Shown piece after piece: positions 18,869 to 28,340 of a stretch of 43,367 nt of DNA; within the stretch, counting starts at the first letter, position 1; each line of letters begins with the position of its first letter. The stretch spans positions 1 through 43,367 of the forward strand of contig CACJWK010000022.1 in NCBI GenBank assembly GCA_902597095.1, written 5' to 3'. Under the pieces are notes generated by a model. The model was given only the letters and a program-made list of their open reading frames with translations. It was not told where the DNA came from and ran no database searches. The translations under genes were made by a program, and so were the position numbers. The stretch is from an uncultured Pseudohongiella sp. (GTDB lineage: Bacteria > Pseudomonadota > Gammaproteobacteria > Pseudomonadales > Pseudohongiellaceae).

Positions 18869-19654
18869 TCACGGCTTTTCAAAAACCAGAATAAACCGAT
18901 CGGTTTTGCCCTGCAGGTCTTCATCAAAGATTATCCGTGTACGATCATCCGCAGAATTTCGTAACGACAGATCATTGCCCACATACGTGAAGCCCTGAGC
19001 GACGATATCATCACGCAAAGCGACCTCATCGATACGATGCAGATCGTTGACCGCCTCGGCGACCATACCCGGCTCACCGGCATGATCCACCACCACGAAT
19101 CTCCCGCCGGATTTCAGAGCAGCTAGCACCTGCTCATAAAAGTGGGCAACGTTGGCTGCAGGCCCGACAGGTACGTAGGCGTTCCCATCATATCGCTTGG
19201 GAATCACATACAGATCGTGAAGCGCCATCACAATGAGCGCGCCATCAAGATTTTCCTCGGTCAAATCTAGGTTGATACCGCTGCGGGTGTGCATCACGAC
19301 ATTTTCCGGCAGGCCATTGTCAAAGCGGTCCTGCAGAATGTTGGTGCCCCACTGTTCGAAACCGGGATTGTTATGCAGCACGGCTTGCCCCTGAATTCCG
19401 ACCAGACGAGCGAGCAGATCACTGTAGTATCCGCCCGAGCCAAAGAGATCTATGACTGTGTCTCCGGCCCTCAGATTCAGCCATGGGATCACCTTTTCCG
19501 GTCGACTGCGAGCGTCCCGCTCAAGGTCTGCGGCAAGACGGTCTGCCTGCGCCATAGCGAGAAGCACCGACTCCTCGTCAATCTGCTCGGCCTGCACTTG
19601 TCCGGCGAGACTCAGACAGATCAGGATCGGAATGACAAACAGGGTAATTCTCAT
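18869..19654 (-). CDS. Exported class I SAM-methyltransferase-like protein
   Basis: The 261-residue protein begins with a clear signal peptide (cleavage expected after QVQA, residue 22), then a Rossmann-type methyltransferase domain with motif I VIDLFGSGGYYS (67-78) and a later GGRFVVVDHAGEPG strand-loop. SAM is a cytoplasmic cofactor, so a periplasmic methyltransferase fold is puzzling; such exported relatives occur in many Proteobacteria without a known function. Its start is 15 bp after the hydroxyacid dehydrogenase stop, making it the last gene of a three-gene operon. It may bind a nucleoside or act non-catalytically; this is inference. Confidence 0.8.
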   Translation of the reverse strand: MRITLFVIPILICLSLAGQVQAEQIDEESVLLAMAQADRLAADLERDARSRPEKVIPWLNLRAGDTVIDLFGSGGYYSDLLARLVGIQGQAVLHNNPGFEQWGTNILQDRFDNGLPENVVMHTRSGINLDLTEENLDGALIVMALHDLYVIPKRYDGNAYVPVGPAANVAHFYEQVLAALKSGGRFVVVDHAGEPGMVAEAVNDLHRIDEVALRDDIVAQGFTYVGNDLSLRNSADDRTRIIFDEDLQGKTDRFILVFEKP

Positions 19655-19669
19655 GGTCAGCAGCTTGCG

Positions 19670-20611
19670 CTAATAGCCTTTATCGAAATCGATTATATGC
19701 AGCAGCGCCTGACCGCTGCAGTATCGTTCATAGTTCTGCAGGAACAGCCCTGCAATGTCGTCCGGCCGACTCACCGCTGCGATATGGCCAGTAATGGTCA
19801 GATCAGGCGCCGACCACAGGGCACTTTCAGCGGGCAACGGCTCCTGCTGAAAAACATCCATCACCGCCCCGGCTATTTTTTGCGTCTTTAGAGCAAGCAC
19901 CAGATCATCCTCAACGATCAGATTGCCGCGCCCGACGTTAATCAGCAGCGCATCCTTCTTCATTGACTCGAATGCCCGGGCGTTGAGTAAGCCGGTCGTA
20001 GACGGCAAATCCGGAAGAAGGCCGAGCACATAATCTGCGTCTTGCAGAAATTCGGTCAGCTCTCCCGGTGCAAACACCTGTTGGAAGGCAGGATGTGAAC
20101 GCCCGCTGCTGTTGAGTCCCGTACAGCGCACACCAAGCACTCCGCAAGACTCCGCGACAGCTGCACCGATTGAGCCAGTACCCATTATGCCCAGAGTTTT
20201 ATCGCAAAGACTGCCACTGACGCGATTATCCCACAGTCCGGACTGCTGACTCTGCCAGCGCTGACGCAGTCGCCCCTCATGAGCGAGCAAATGGGTGAGC
20301 ACATATTCAGACATCTGCTGGCCGAATATCCCTTTCACGCCAGTGAGCACATAGTCTCTATGAGCATGCTGAATGAGCGGGGTAACACCGGCCCAGGTTG
20401 ATTGCACCCACCGCACGGGCGGGGCAGTGTCCATGAGCTGCGCCAGAAAGTCGGGTCTGCCCAGAACAACCTCTTCTCCTTGATACGCCTGCTGCACCAG
20501 CTCTTTGCGGCTCGCGGCGTTGATGTCAGCCGACACTCCGAGCTCACTGCTGATGATCGATTTGAACCGGTCGGCATTGAGCGCTGCGATAAAAATTGAA
20601 GGCAGGGGCAT
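19670..20611 (-). CDS. D-2-hydroxyacid dehydrogenase (GhrA-like)
   Basis: The 313-residue NAD(P)-dependent enzyme shows the dinucleotide-binding loop MGTGSIG (143-149) and the catalytic triad Arg228 (NVGRGN), Glu257 (FQQEPLP) and His276 (ITGHIAA). This is the pattern of glyoxylate/hydroxypyruvate reductases of the GhrA type, which reduce 2-oxoacids in the cytoplasm. Start ATG 20611 lies 30 bp after the hydrolase stop, so it belongs to the same operon as the exported hydrolase and methyltransferase-like protein. The specific substrate cannot be read from sequence. Confidence 0.87.
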   Translation of the reverse strand: MPLPSIFIAALNADRFKSIISSELGVSADINAASRKELVQQAYQGEEVVLGRPDFLAQLMDTAPPVRWVQSTWAGVTPLIQHAHRDYVLTGVKGIFGQQMSEYVLTHLLAHEGRLRQRWQSQQSGLWDNRVSGSLCDKTLGIMGTGSIGAAVAESCGVLGVRCTGLNSSGRSHPAFQQVFAPGELTEFLQDADYVLGLLPDLPSTTGLLNARAFESMKKDALLINVGRGNLIVEDDLVLALKTQKIAGAVMDVFQQEPLPAESALWSAPDLTITGHIAAVSRPDDIAGLFLQNYERYCSGQALLHIIDFDKGY

Positions 20612-20641
20612 AATGAGGCCAGGCAGCTATCCGGTCGGCGG

Positions 20642-21937
20642 CTACTGGCCCGATGCCAGATGCTCCATGGTCAATCCGACCGCCCCGCCGGCGGAAAATC
20701 CGCGCCAGTAAGTGTGGTCCTCAGTTTCCTGACCATTTTTTACCGAATAGACAGCCTCCGCACCGTCTGGCACGAGGTCAAAATAGTTGAGCTTATTCGT
20801 GTCGCCCTTGAGGTGGTAATCGAAATAGGCAGTCACGAAATGATCCATGATGTTATTCATCCGGACATTGTCCCAAACCGGATCCGTATAGTGCCCTGAC
20901 CCGATCTGACCTTCACTGGACTGCACCTCAACGGGAACAGGAATGGGAGCCGCCGCATTGTGCCCGGCATTTTTGAATGTCAGAAGGTAGCGGTCGCTGT
21001 TAACCGCCCCCTCGAAAATGGCCCGCGTCCCGTTGGCGTATCCGGATACCGTATCCGCGCTACCGGCTATGTACAAAGTCGGTACCGTAATACCTGCCAG
21101 GCCTTCCGGTCGCCAGAGACCATTGTTCATACCCCAGGGACCAACTGCCACGCCTGCCTTGATGCGCGGATCCAGATTGTTCCTGAATTCCGGATTGCTT
21201 TCGGCATGCTCTGCGAGCAAGCCGTTTGGCGGGGCTAGAAAGGAATCAACCATCTCAGGGTTATAGGCCCCGCCAAGATTGTTCACTAAACCATAACCAC
21301 CCATGGAATAACCCAAAATCCCGGTGTTGTCGGCTTCAATCATTCCGGACATCGGCCCATCAGTATCGGCAAGCCCGGCCAAAGTGGCTAACACGAAGCG
21401 CTGGTCGAGCGGCCGGTTATACAGGGTTGAAGGAAAATGCTGTTCGCTCTCGTAGGTACTGTCAGTGTGATCAATGGAAGCGACAATATAGCCTTTGCTG
21501 GCCAGACTCTCAGCCGTATGAGTCATCAAAAACCGATTGCCCGGATGGCCATGAGAGATAATAACCAGGGGATAGGGCCCATTGCTGCGGTCAGGCTCTG
21601 CGCCGCGAACTGCCCGGCCCTGTAACTGCGCGACAATTTCCGGATTGCGAGTGATGGCTTCGTAGGTCACGCCGGGCGTCTGACCGTTCAGATCGGCGGG
21701 ATACCACAATTCGACCGTCAGCGAGCGATCGTAGATAACGTTGTCGCTGCCACGCTGCGTATCCACGACATCGACCCTGTCGCGGGCGATCATTTCCAGC
21801 GTATTAACACCAATGTCGTACGGTCCGAAGTGCGCCAGTTCAGGCGCATCTCCGCGCACGAGATCAATCCGGTTAGACTGAGCGACCACTGCCGAGGAGA
21901 AAACGACGCCAACAACGCCGAGTAACACCCTGTTCAT
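20642..21937 (-). CDS. Exported alpha/beta hydrolase of the dienelactone hydrolase/PAF-acetylhydrolase type
   Basis: The 431-residue protein has a Sec signal (cleavage near SSAVVAQ, residue 20), an oxyanion-hole loop SHGHPGNR, the nucleophile elbow GYSMGGYG with Ser211, and a late His in KNAGHNAA. AGAGG before ATG 21937 is a good ribosome site. It is longer than simple dienelactone hydrolases and resembles the platelet-activating-factor acetylhydrolase-like group, acting in the periplasm on an ester. It heads the operon with the dehydrogenase and exported methyltransferase-like protein. Substrate unknown. Confidence 0.84.
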   Translation of the reverse strand: MNRVLLGVVGVVFSSAVVAQSNRIDLVRGDAPELAHFGPYDIGVNTLEMIARDRVDVVDTQRGSDNVIYDRSLTVELWYPADLNGQTPGVTYEAITRNPEIVAQLQGRAVRGAEPDRSNGPYPLVIISHGHPGNRFLMTHTAESLASKGYIVASIDHTDSTYESEQHFPSTLYNRPLDQRFVLATLAGLADTDGPMSGMIEADNTGILGYSMGGYGLVNNLGGAYNPEMVDSFLAPPNGLLAEHAESNPEFRNNLDPRIKAGVAVGPWGMNNGLWRPEGLAGITVPTLYIAGSADTVSGYANGTRAIFEGAVNSDRYLLTFKNAGHNAAAPIPVPVEVQSSEGQIGSGHYTDPVWDNVRMNNIMDHFVTAYFDYHLKGDTNKLNYFDLVPDGAEAVYSVKNGQETEDHTYWRGFSAGGAVGLTMEHLASGQ

Positions 21938-22000
21938 ACCTGCCTCTCAAGTTCATCTGGCCAGGGCCGACTCCCCGAGCGAGAGTCGGAAATCGCTAGA

Positions 22001-25000
22001 CTAGTTGAACTGGTGTTGATATGCCAGAGCACGCTCCTCTTTGCTGTCGGTATGCCCTTTGAAATCGTGGAGGATTAGATAAAGACAAGGGACTAGAAAT
22101 AATGTGATCGCAGTTGCGAACAGGACGCCATATGCCAGAGATATGGCCATCGGTATGATGAAAAAAGTGGCAGGATTTGCAGTTGCCATCAAGGGTACCA
22201 AGCCAATAAATGTGGTTATCGAGGTTAGAATAATCGGTCTGAAACGCATGGCACCAGCTTTCGAGACCGCTTCCACCATTCCAACGCCCTCATCTCGAAG
22301 GCGATTTACGGTGACCACTAAAACCAGGCTGGCGTTAACCACAACCCCACTGAGCGCAATGATCCCCAGAATAGAAAAGAAAACCAGATCAGCCCCCATG
22401 ATAAAGTGACCAAAAATCGCTCCTATGGCACCGAAAGGAATGACACTCATGATGACCAAAGGCTGAAGATAGGATTTGAGCGGAATCGCAAGCAGTGCAA
22501 ACATAATCAACATCGCCATTGGAAACAGGGTGAATAATTCGTCTAAAGACTCTGACTGCCGCTCTCCCTCTCCTCCAACTACCATGTCAACGTCCATTTC
22601 ACGCGACCACTGCGAACGATACTTTGCGAAGATGTCCCGTCGAATCTCTTCGGGTTTGACCACCGTGCGATCTACATCGCCGCGCACCGTAATGATTCGG
22701 CGACCGTCTTGTCGATTAATACTGGAATAGCTGCTACCCAGGGAGTAGTCTGCAACACTCAGGAAAGGCACTTCGGCTCCCGACGGCGTACGTATCAATA
22801 ACTCTTCCAAATTCCCGAGTGACTGACGCTCAGGCTCGGGATATCTGACCATTACTCGAATATCATCACTACCACGCTGTATGCGCTGAGACTCTGCCCC
22901 ATAGAAGGCCTGCCGCACCTGAGTGGCCACGTCATTAAGGGTCAAACCGAGAGTTTTACCGCGGTCCAGAATTTGAATCTGAACCTCCTGCTTGCCGGCT
23001 CTAAATGAATCTGACACATCAAATACGCCTGGATAACGCATGAGCTCTTCACGCAACTGAGTAGAGACAATCTTCAGGTTATCTTCGTTGCGACCTTCGA
23101 GACGGAAATTAATGGCGTCTCCGGCTGTAAAAGCATCCGATTGAAAGCCAAGCTCTATCGCATCGGCAATAGTGCCAACTTTTTCCCGCCAGCGATCACG
23201 AATATAAGCAGAACTGATTTGTCCACGGGCATAAAAGGGTGCCAGGTACATCACAACTTCAGCGACCTCGCTGCTACCGGCACTTCGCTGTCCACCCCCC
23301 GGACCGCCTTTGGGAGCAGTACCGCCGATGATGGTCAACACACTGTCAACGACACCTTCAGTTTCTGCAGGAGCTGCTCCCGCGGCTTTCAAAGCAAGCA
23401 GTTCCTCGTCTAGTTCGGCCCTCAATTCTAAGGCCTTCTCTTCGATCAAATCTGCGGCTTGTTCAGTGAGATACGCCGGCGCTCCGGCGGGCATTCGCAC
23501 TGCACCATAGACGGTATCTCCCTCAATGGAGGGCATGAATTGGAATATAACTCGACCGCTGATCACCAGCGCCAGCACCACCATGATGACGCCCGTAGCC
23601 AGAGCCCAAGCAGCATATCGATATTTAAGTACCTTGCGCAGGGCGCGCCGATACGTGTGCTCGGCAAAGTTTTCCATGCCATCTGCTATGCGCGTCTGGA
23701 AATTTTGCCAAGCAATAATGGCCCGGCTGCCATCACCAAAATAGCCCTCTGTTGTGCGATGAGCGATATGACCCGGCAGAATGAGCTGTGATTCCAACAG
23801 CGATGCAATGAGGCAAAACACTACTGTGCCACCGATAACTTGAGAGAAAGCAGCGAAGCCACTCGATGACATTAATAACGGTAAAAATGCGGCGATTGTA
23901 GTCAAAACACCAAAAATAACCGGCACAGACACCTCCACCGTACCCTCGATAGCAGCATCTTCCTTGTTGAGGCCCTTTTGCTCAGCCGCGTGAATTCGTT
24001 CTCCCACTACGATCGCATCATCAACAACGATACCTAAAACCAAAATAAAGCCCATGACGGTCAGGGAACTGATCGTCAGACCGATCACCGGGAACACAAT
24101 CAGCGCCCCAAGGATAGCTATAGGGATGCCAGCAGCAACCCAGACCGCTATCTTGAATCTGAGAAACAGCGCAAGAATGACCAGTACCAGCACCAGCCCC
24201 GTATAGGCGTTTTTCGCAACAGTAGCTATTCTTGTCTGCGTGCTGACTGAGGAATCAGTCACAATATCGAGAGTCATCCCCTCCGGAAGGTCCAGCTCCG
24301 ATGAGGCCATGAACTCCTTCACCTGGCGGGCTGAAGTTACGACGTCCTCTTTGCCTACTCGCATGACGTCGATGATGGCTGAATTCGTGCCATCAAGCCG
24401 GGCGTCAAGATAACCCTCAGCAAAGTCATCGCGAACCGTCGCGATCTCGCCCAGGCGGAGTTGCGAGCCGTCAGGGTACGAGGCCACCACGATATCCTCA
24501 TATTCGGAACCCTGGTACACCTGCCCTTTGGTGCGCAACAATATTTCACCCGATTCGGTGCGAATCGTTCCTCCGGGCAAATCAAGAGAGGCACGGGAGA
24601 TCGCCCGGGAAATCTGATCCAGGGTGAGACCGTACTGCCGCAGAGTAAATTCCGAGACCTCTATTGATATCTCGAGCGGGCGAATGTATTCGATATTCAC
24701 CTGAGATACTTCCGGCAGATCCAGCAGGTCGTCACGGATTTCTTCAGCAACGTTTTTCAGATTCAGGTCACTGGTATCTGATGAGAGGGCCATCGTCATC
24801 ACGTTGCCTGTGCTGCTGAATGCCCGATAGATAGGCTTTTCCGTTTCGGTTGGAAAGGTCGTGATGGCATCGACGTTACCCTTGACGTCGTTCAGCACGC
24901 GATTGAGATCAGCACCATTCGCCAACTGAAGCGTGGCATCACAGCCGCCTTCTCGTGCTGTGGAGGTTAGCGTGTCAATGTTCTCTATCCCCTCCAGGGA

Positions 25001-25210
25001 TTCCTCCAAACGCAGGCACACCCCAGTCTCGGATTCCTCCGGGGTTGCCCCCAGATAGGGTATGCTCACCTGAATAACGCCAAAATCTATATCAGGAAAC
25101 TCTTCTTGATTTAAATTTGAATAGGCAATAACCCCGCCCGCCAGAAAAATCCACATGAGCAGATTACTAGCGACAGGATTTTTCACGAACCAAGTAATGG
25201 GAGTTCTCAC
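22001..25210 (-). CDS. RND efflux transporter permease (AcrB/HAE1-like)
   Basis: The 1069-residue inner-membrane protein has a first helix just after residue 12, two large periplasmic domains and twelve expected helices. The proton-relay pair Asp397-Asp398 is in GIVVDDAIVVGERI. It starts with GTG at 25210, supported by AGAGGA a few bases upstream. A Gly/Pro-rich insertion (GGTAPKGGPGGGQR) in the second periplasmic domain is unusual. It follows its periplasmic adaptor by 68 bp. No TolC-type outer-membrane gene is adjacent, so the pump must use one encoded elsewhere. Substrates could be drugs, bile-like compounds or lipids. Confidence 0.9.
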   Translation of the reverse strand: MRTPITWFVKNPVASNLLMWIFLAGGVIAYSNLNQEEFPDIDFGVIQVSIPYLGATPEESETGVCLRLEESLEGIENIDTLTSTAREGGCDATLQLANGADLNRVLNDVKGNVDAITTFPTETEKPIYRAFSSTGNVMTMALSSDTSDLNLKNVAEEIRDDLLDLPEVSQVNIEYIRPLEISIEVSEFTLRQYGLTLDQISRAISRASLDLPGGTIRTESGEILLRTKGQVYQGSEYEDIVVASYPDGSQLRLGEIATVRDDFAEGYLDARLDGTNSAIIDVMRVGKEDVVTSARQVKEFMASSELDLPEGMTLDIVTDSSVSTQTRIATVAKNAYTGLVLVLVILALFLRFKIAVWVAAGIPIAILGALIVFPVIGLTISSLTVMGFILVLGIVVDDAIVVGERIHAAEQKGLNKEDAAIEGTVEVSVPVIFGVLTTIAAFLPLLMSSSGFAAFSQVIGGTVVFCLIASLLESQLILPGHIAHRTTEGYFGDGSRAIIAWQNFQTRIADGMENFAEHTYRRALRKVLKYRYAAWALATGVIMVVLALVISGRVIFQFMPSIEGDTVYGAVRMPAGAPAYLTEQAADLIEEKALELRAELDEELLALKAAGAAPAETEGVVDSVLTIIGGTAPKGGPGGGQRSAGSSEVAEVVMYLAPFYARGQISSAYIRDRWREKVGTIADAIELGFQSDAFTAGDAINFRLEGRNEDNLKIVSTQLREELMRYPGVFDVSDSFRAGKQEVQIQILDRGKTLGLTLNDVATQVRQAFYGAESQRIQRGSDDIRVMVRYPEPERQSLGNLEELLIRTPSGAEVPFLSVADYSLGSSYSSINRQDGRRIITVRGDVDRTVVKPEEIRRDIFAKYRSQWSREMDVDMVVGGEGERQSESLDELFTLFPMAMLIMFALLAIPLKSYLQPLVIMSVIPFGAIGAIFGHFIMGADLVFFSILGIIALSGVVVNASLVLVVTVNRLRDEGVGMVEAVSKAGAMRFRPIILTSITTFIGLVPLMATANPATFFIIPMAISLAYGVLFATAITLFLVPCLYLILHDFKGHTDSKEERALAYQHQFN

Positions 25211-25278
25211 TGCTGTCCTCTCACTCGAAAGTTATCCGACCGGAAAGCTTTTGTACCATGACGCGGCAGAGCCCCAGG

Positions 25279-26448
25279 TTAGATGGCCTGAACGACCGGC
25301 TGAACGGACATACCGTCCACCACTGCCTGAATCGGAGAGATGCAAATCCGCTCGCCCGGCAGAATGCCGCTGCTGATTAGAACTTGCTGCTCCTCCAATC
25401 TGAAGATCTCGACCTCCCGGTAATACATCTTGTTTTCCGCATCAACGATCAGGACCTGATTGTTGTTACGAATGACACTCCGCGGCAGGGAGATAATATT
25501 TTCAACCGTCCGGCCCTGGATATCAGCTTCCACGTAGAGGCCAATCGGCAGCGGAATACTCCCTAACCCGTCCACACCTGTCTCTCTATCAGTGCTCGGC
25601 TGCGACACCCTGATGATGGTCTGAACCGTGTTGCTGTTGGGGTCGATTGAGGCTTCAATTCGAACGAGCTTGCCCGGCCAGTTGTATTTATGACCGCCGT
25701 ACATTCCGGTCAGCAGAACATCAGGCGCGCGCTCCGGGGGTATCTCTCCTCTTTGGCCTAGAGGCACGTTCAAAAACCCTAGCTGGCGAATAGCCAGCGG
25801 AACGCGAACCTCCACCTCGTCGGCACCATACAGCAGAGCGACCGCCTGAGCCCGGTTGACGTACTGACCAAGCTCTACGTCTCTGGACTGGATGACCGCG
25901 TTAAAGGGCGCGCTGATTTCAGTGCGATCGAGATCCAACTGCGCCTGCTCATAGCTTGCCTGTGCGTCGATCAGGCGCGCTTTGTTGACATTCGCCCGAC
26001 GCTGCGCGTCCTGCAGCTGGGAATCGCTCGCCAGCCGCCGCTCTGCCAGTTCACGCATGCGGGCCAGTTCCGTGTCGGCAAATTCTGACTCGGCCTGCGC
26101 CTGCTGAAGGTTAGCCCGGCTCCTTTCAAGGGCGGTTTCAAAATCTGCAACTTCCAGGCGCATCAACGCCTGCCCTGCCTCGACGTAACCTCCGGCCTCC
26201 ATGCTTGGAGAGATCCACTCGACTGGGCCCGCGACAGGGGCTGACAGACTGACCGTCTGAGCTGCCTGTACTTTCCCCTGAGAACCGACAATCAGATCCA
26301 CTGATTCGAGATTGACCTCTGCGACTCTGACAGAGACAGGAATGATTTCGACCGCCGCTTCTTCCACCGAGGTCGGGTTCCTAATCAAAAAACCCGAAAT
26401 AAGAACACACCCAATTAATATTGCGATGGGTAAAACAATACGCTTCAT
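25279..26448 (-). CDS. RND efflux periplasmic adaptor (membrane fusion protein)
   Basis: The 389-residue protein has an N-terminal membrane anchor, a split biotinyl-lipoyl domain (SAPVAGPVEWISPSMEAGG and TEISAPFNAVIQSRDVELGQYV), an intervening alpha-hairpin rich in Gln/Ala/Arg (about residues 105-170), then beta-barrel and membrane-proximal domains. It links the RND permease to an outer-membrane channel. AGGG precedes ATG 26448. It begins 35 bp after the end of the broken GntR-type regulator on the same strand, so the regulator was probably the first gene of this operon. Confidence 0.9.
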   Translation of the reverse strand: MKRIVLPIAILIGCVLISGFLIRNPTSVEEAAVEIIPVSVRVAEVNLESVDLIVGSQGKVQAAQTVSLSAPVAGPVEWISPSMEAGGYVEAGQALMRLEVADFETALERSRANLQQAQAESEFADTELARMRELAERRLASDSQLQDAQRRANVNKARLIDAQASYEQAQLDLDRTEISAPFNAVIQSRDVELGQYVNRAQAVALLYGADEVEVRVPLAIRQLGFLNVPLGQRGEIPPERAPDVLLTGMYGGHKYNWPGKLVRIEASIDPNSNTVQTIIRVSQPSTDRETGVDGLGSIPLPIGLYVEADIQGRTVENIISLPRSVIRNNNQVLIVDAENKMYYREVEIFRLEEQQVLISSGILPGERICISPIQAVVDGMSVQPVVQAI

Positions 26449-26483
26449 GTCTAAGCCCTAGTTGGTTAATCTACCCTGGCTTC

Positions 26484-27278
26484 TCACTTGAGATCTGACA
26501 GGGAACTATCTGCATCGGCCTGCTGGTTCGCACGCGCACGGGGCACGTGCCTCGCTAGACAGACGTCAAGAACAGATTCCGTTAATGCATCAAAAAATGA
26601 AGTAATCACCGCAGCCGCCCTGTCGCCGTTCCTGTCGGGCAAGCTTTCCCTGAGCTCCATAAGGGAATATACGACAGTATGTTTGTCGATCTGCGGCTGA
26701 ATGGCCAGCGTCGTCATTTGACCGACGAACTGTGCTTTCAGATCGTTGGTGATCAGCAGGATCACCAGATTCTCAGAAGTTGTCGCGAGATATTCTAAAA
26801 GCCGCTGTCATCTGGGAATCGCAACAGAAAAACCGCCATTTTCCCTGTCCAGATTTACGACCATTTCCCTGATGCAGTTCATCTGCGCTGCATCCGCGCA
26901 GGCCAGAACTTCTCTGGCATTCTGGGCAGCCAAGGAGCCGAAGGTTTGCAGGAATTGTCGCTCCAGAACCAGATCCGGAGAAACGCCTCGCGCCACTAAG
27001 GGTCCGAGAACCGAAATGCTCGCTGATTTTTGCGCTTTCACCAGTGCGCCGCCCGGCAGAACCGCTATGATTCCGAGTTGCTCAAGCTGCGAAAAGGCCT
27101 CCCTGATCGCGCCGCGACTGGCATTAAACCGAGCGGCCATTGCCCTCTCTAAAGGCAGCCGGTCGCCCTCGCGATAACGCTGATCAAGAACTTCGCCGCG
27201 CAAAATCTCGTCAATGTCATGGCTGAGCGCACTGCCTGCAGGCGCAGTGAATACTCCACTTGTTTTGTTCTGACCGAT
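26484..27278 (-). pseudogene. GntR/FCD (FadR-like) regulator with internal stop and no standard start codon
   Basis: One frame runs from just after a TAA at 27279-27281 down to 26484. It encodes a winged-helix GntR N-terminus (EGDRLPLERAMAARF, SRGAIREAFSQLEQLG) and an FCD-type helical domain ending LDVCLARH. An in-frame TGA at 26808-26810 splits it (VAIPR, stop, QRLLEYLATTSEN), and both halves match one FCD protein. Before the conserved region there is no ATG or GTG in frame; the earliest usual initiator is TTG at 27203, inside the first helix. It lies directly upstream of the RND adaptor and permease and would have controlled them. Readthrough or sequencing error is less likely given two defects. 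Confidence 0.82.
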
Positions 27279-27281
27279 TTA

Positions 27282-27656
27282 GTTCCGAAATGTATCACTC
27301 AGCTGCCGGACAGCAACTGAAACGCGACGAGTTGAACTGATCTGGCGGTGAGTTGACCGTGCTTTGACCGGATAAGGTAAGCAAATGACAAGAGCCGACG
27401 TAATGTCCGGCTTTAAGGCGTTTTATCTGGTTAATCCCCAAAGTTTTCGTGAACCGTGCCGGGTATCGTACTGCCGCCACAACCACACCTAGCAAATACG
27501 TGCAAACAGGCGACTTTGATCCGGCTACGGTGGAAACCCTGAGCCAGATCGTTGCCGAGCTCTAATGTCGGGCTGCCAACAATCAGCCAGAGACCGCCTC
27601 CAGTGTCTTACGGGTGGAAAGCCATCACCATGCCGGCCTGGCGTAAAGTGCACCGG
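27282..27656. other. Gap of about 375 bp without a convincing intact gene
   Basis: The stretch lies between the broken GntR gene and the phosphatase gene. The only coding-like signal is on the plus strand: AAGGTAAGCAA before ATG 27385, an open frame to about 27450, and then a different frame that reads sensibly to TAA at 27565 (ending TLSQIVAEL). The two frames differ by one base. They could be the remnant of a small gene, but I recognise no family and no other signal is seen. Confidence 0.4.
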
Positions 27657-28211
27657 TTAATTACCGGACAGACTTTCTCGTACCATCCCTTTCAGGCGCT
27701 CAGAGGTCATCCCCCAGCGCTCTCCCTCTGCCATCGCTTCGTCGACGCTGGCACCGTCAGCCAGTGCCGCGAAGGCCATCAGGCCTCCGACTCGGTTGCC
27801 CGTTGCGCAGTGCACTATCACCGGTTCTCCATCAATGTCCGCGAGAATCTGGGACAGTGCCGACGCGTTGTCAGCGTTAATCCCAGCGCCGCCGGCAACC
27901 GGAATGGAGTAATACTTCATACCGAGAGACTCGACCACTAACCCTTCATTGAAGACAACTTCCTCTCCTGCTGTGCGCAGATTTATCACGTGTCTGACTC
28001 CTGCCCGTGCTGCCAAATCCAGTTGTGCTGCCGTCGGCTGGCCGGTCGACAGGGTCGCGCCCGCCGGCGCGCGGAAGTTGATAAAGTCTGAATTCTGCAG
28101 CGCCGCCATATCAAAACCTGCTGATCCGGCACAGGCTGTCAGTATGAGCGCAAACAGGCTGCCGAGGACAAGCCGGAAGCTGCTCGAGGCAATGGGTATG
28201 GTGAGTGTCAT
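27657..28211 (-). CDS. Lipoprotein with BLH/DUF442-type phosphatase domain
   Basis: From ATG 28211, preceded by GGGAGA, the 184-residue product has a lipobox LTAC (Cys27), so it is probably anchored in the envelope. The domain starts with a STGQPT motif and a VRHVINLRT strand, and the active-site loop is VHCATGNRVGG (Cys135, Arg140). The spacing is C-x4-R, as in the beta-lactamase-hydrolase-like/DUF442 relatives of tyrosine phosphatases, not the usual C-x5-R. The role is unknown; some DUF442 proteins fuse to sulfide-handling enzymes. The gene stands alone on its strand between the repeat protein and the RND operon region. Confidence 0.82.
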   Translation of the reverse strand: MTLTIPIASSSFRLVLGSLFALILTACAGSAGFDMAALQNSDFINFRAPAGATLSTGQPTAAQLDLAARAGVRHVINLRTAGEEVVFNEGLVVESLGMKYYSIPVAGGAGINADNASALSQILADIDGEPVIVHCATGNRVGGLMAFAALADGASVDEAMAEGERWGMTSERLKGMVRESLSGN

Positions 28212-28340
28212 GTTGTTCTCCCTCGAAGACGCAGAGGTCGCTGCCGGCCCGATACCGCACAGCCGGAGGCGTCCGTTAACAAGAAGTGTATGTCGGTACA
28301 GTGCACGCATGATATGTGGCTTTATGCCGCCACAACAAGG

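Noticed and set aside
21967..21989. Hairpin CCGACTC / GAGTCGG after the RND permease gene
   Set aside because: The stem is short (7 bp) and no T tract follows on the minus strand, so it is not called as a terminator.
22001..25210. Full tripartite efflux system
   Set aside because: No TolC-like outer-membrane gene is present next to the RND and adaptor genes, so only two components can be claimed.
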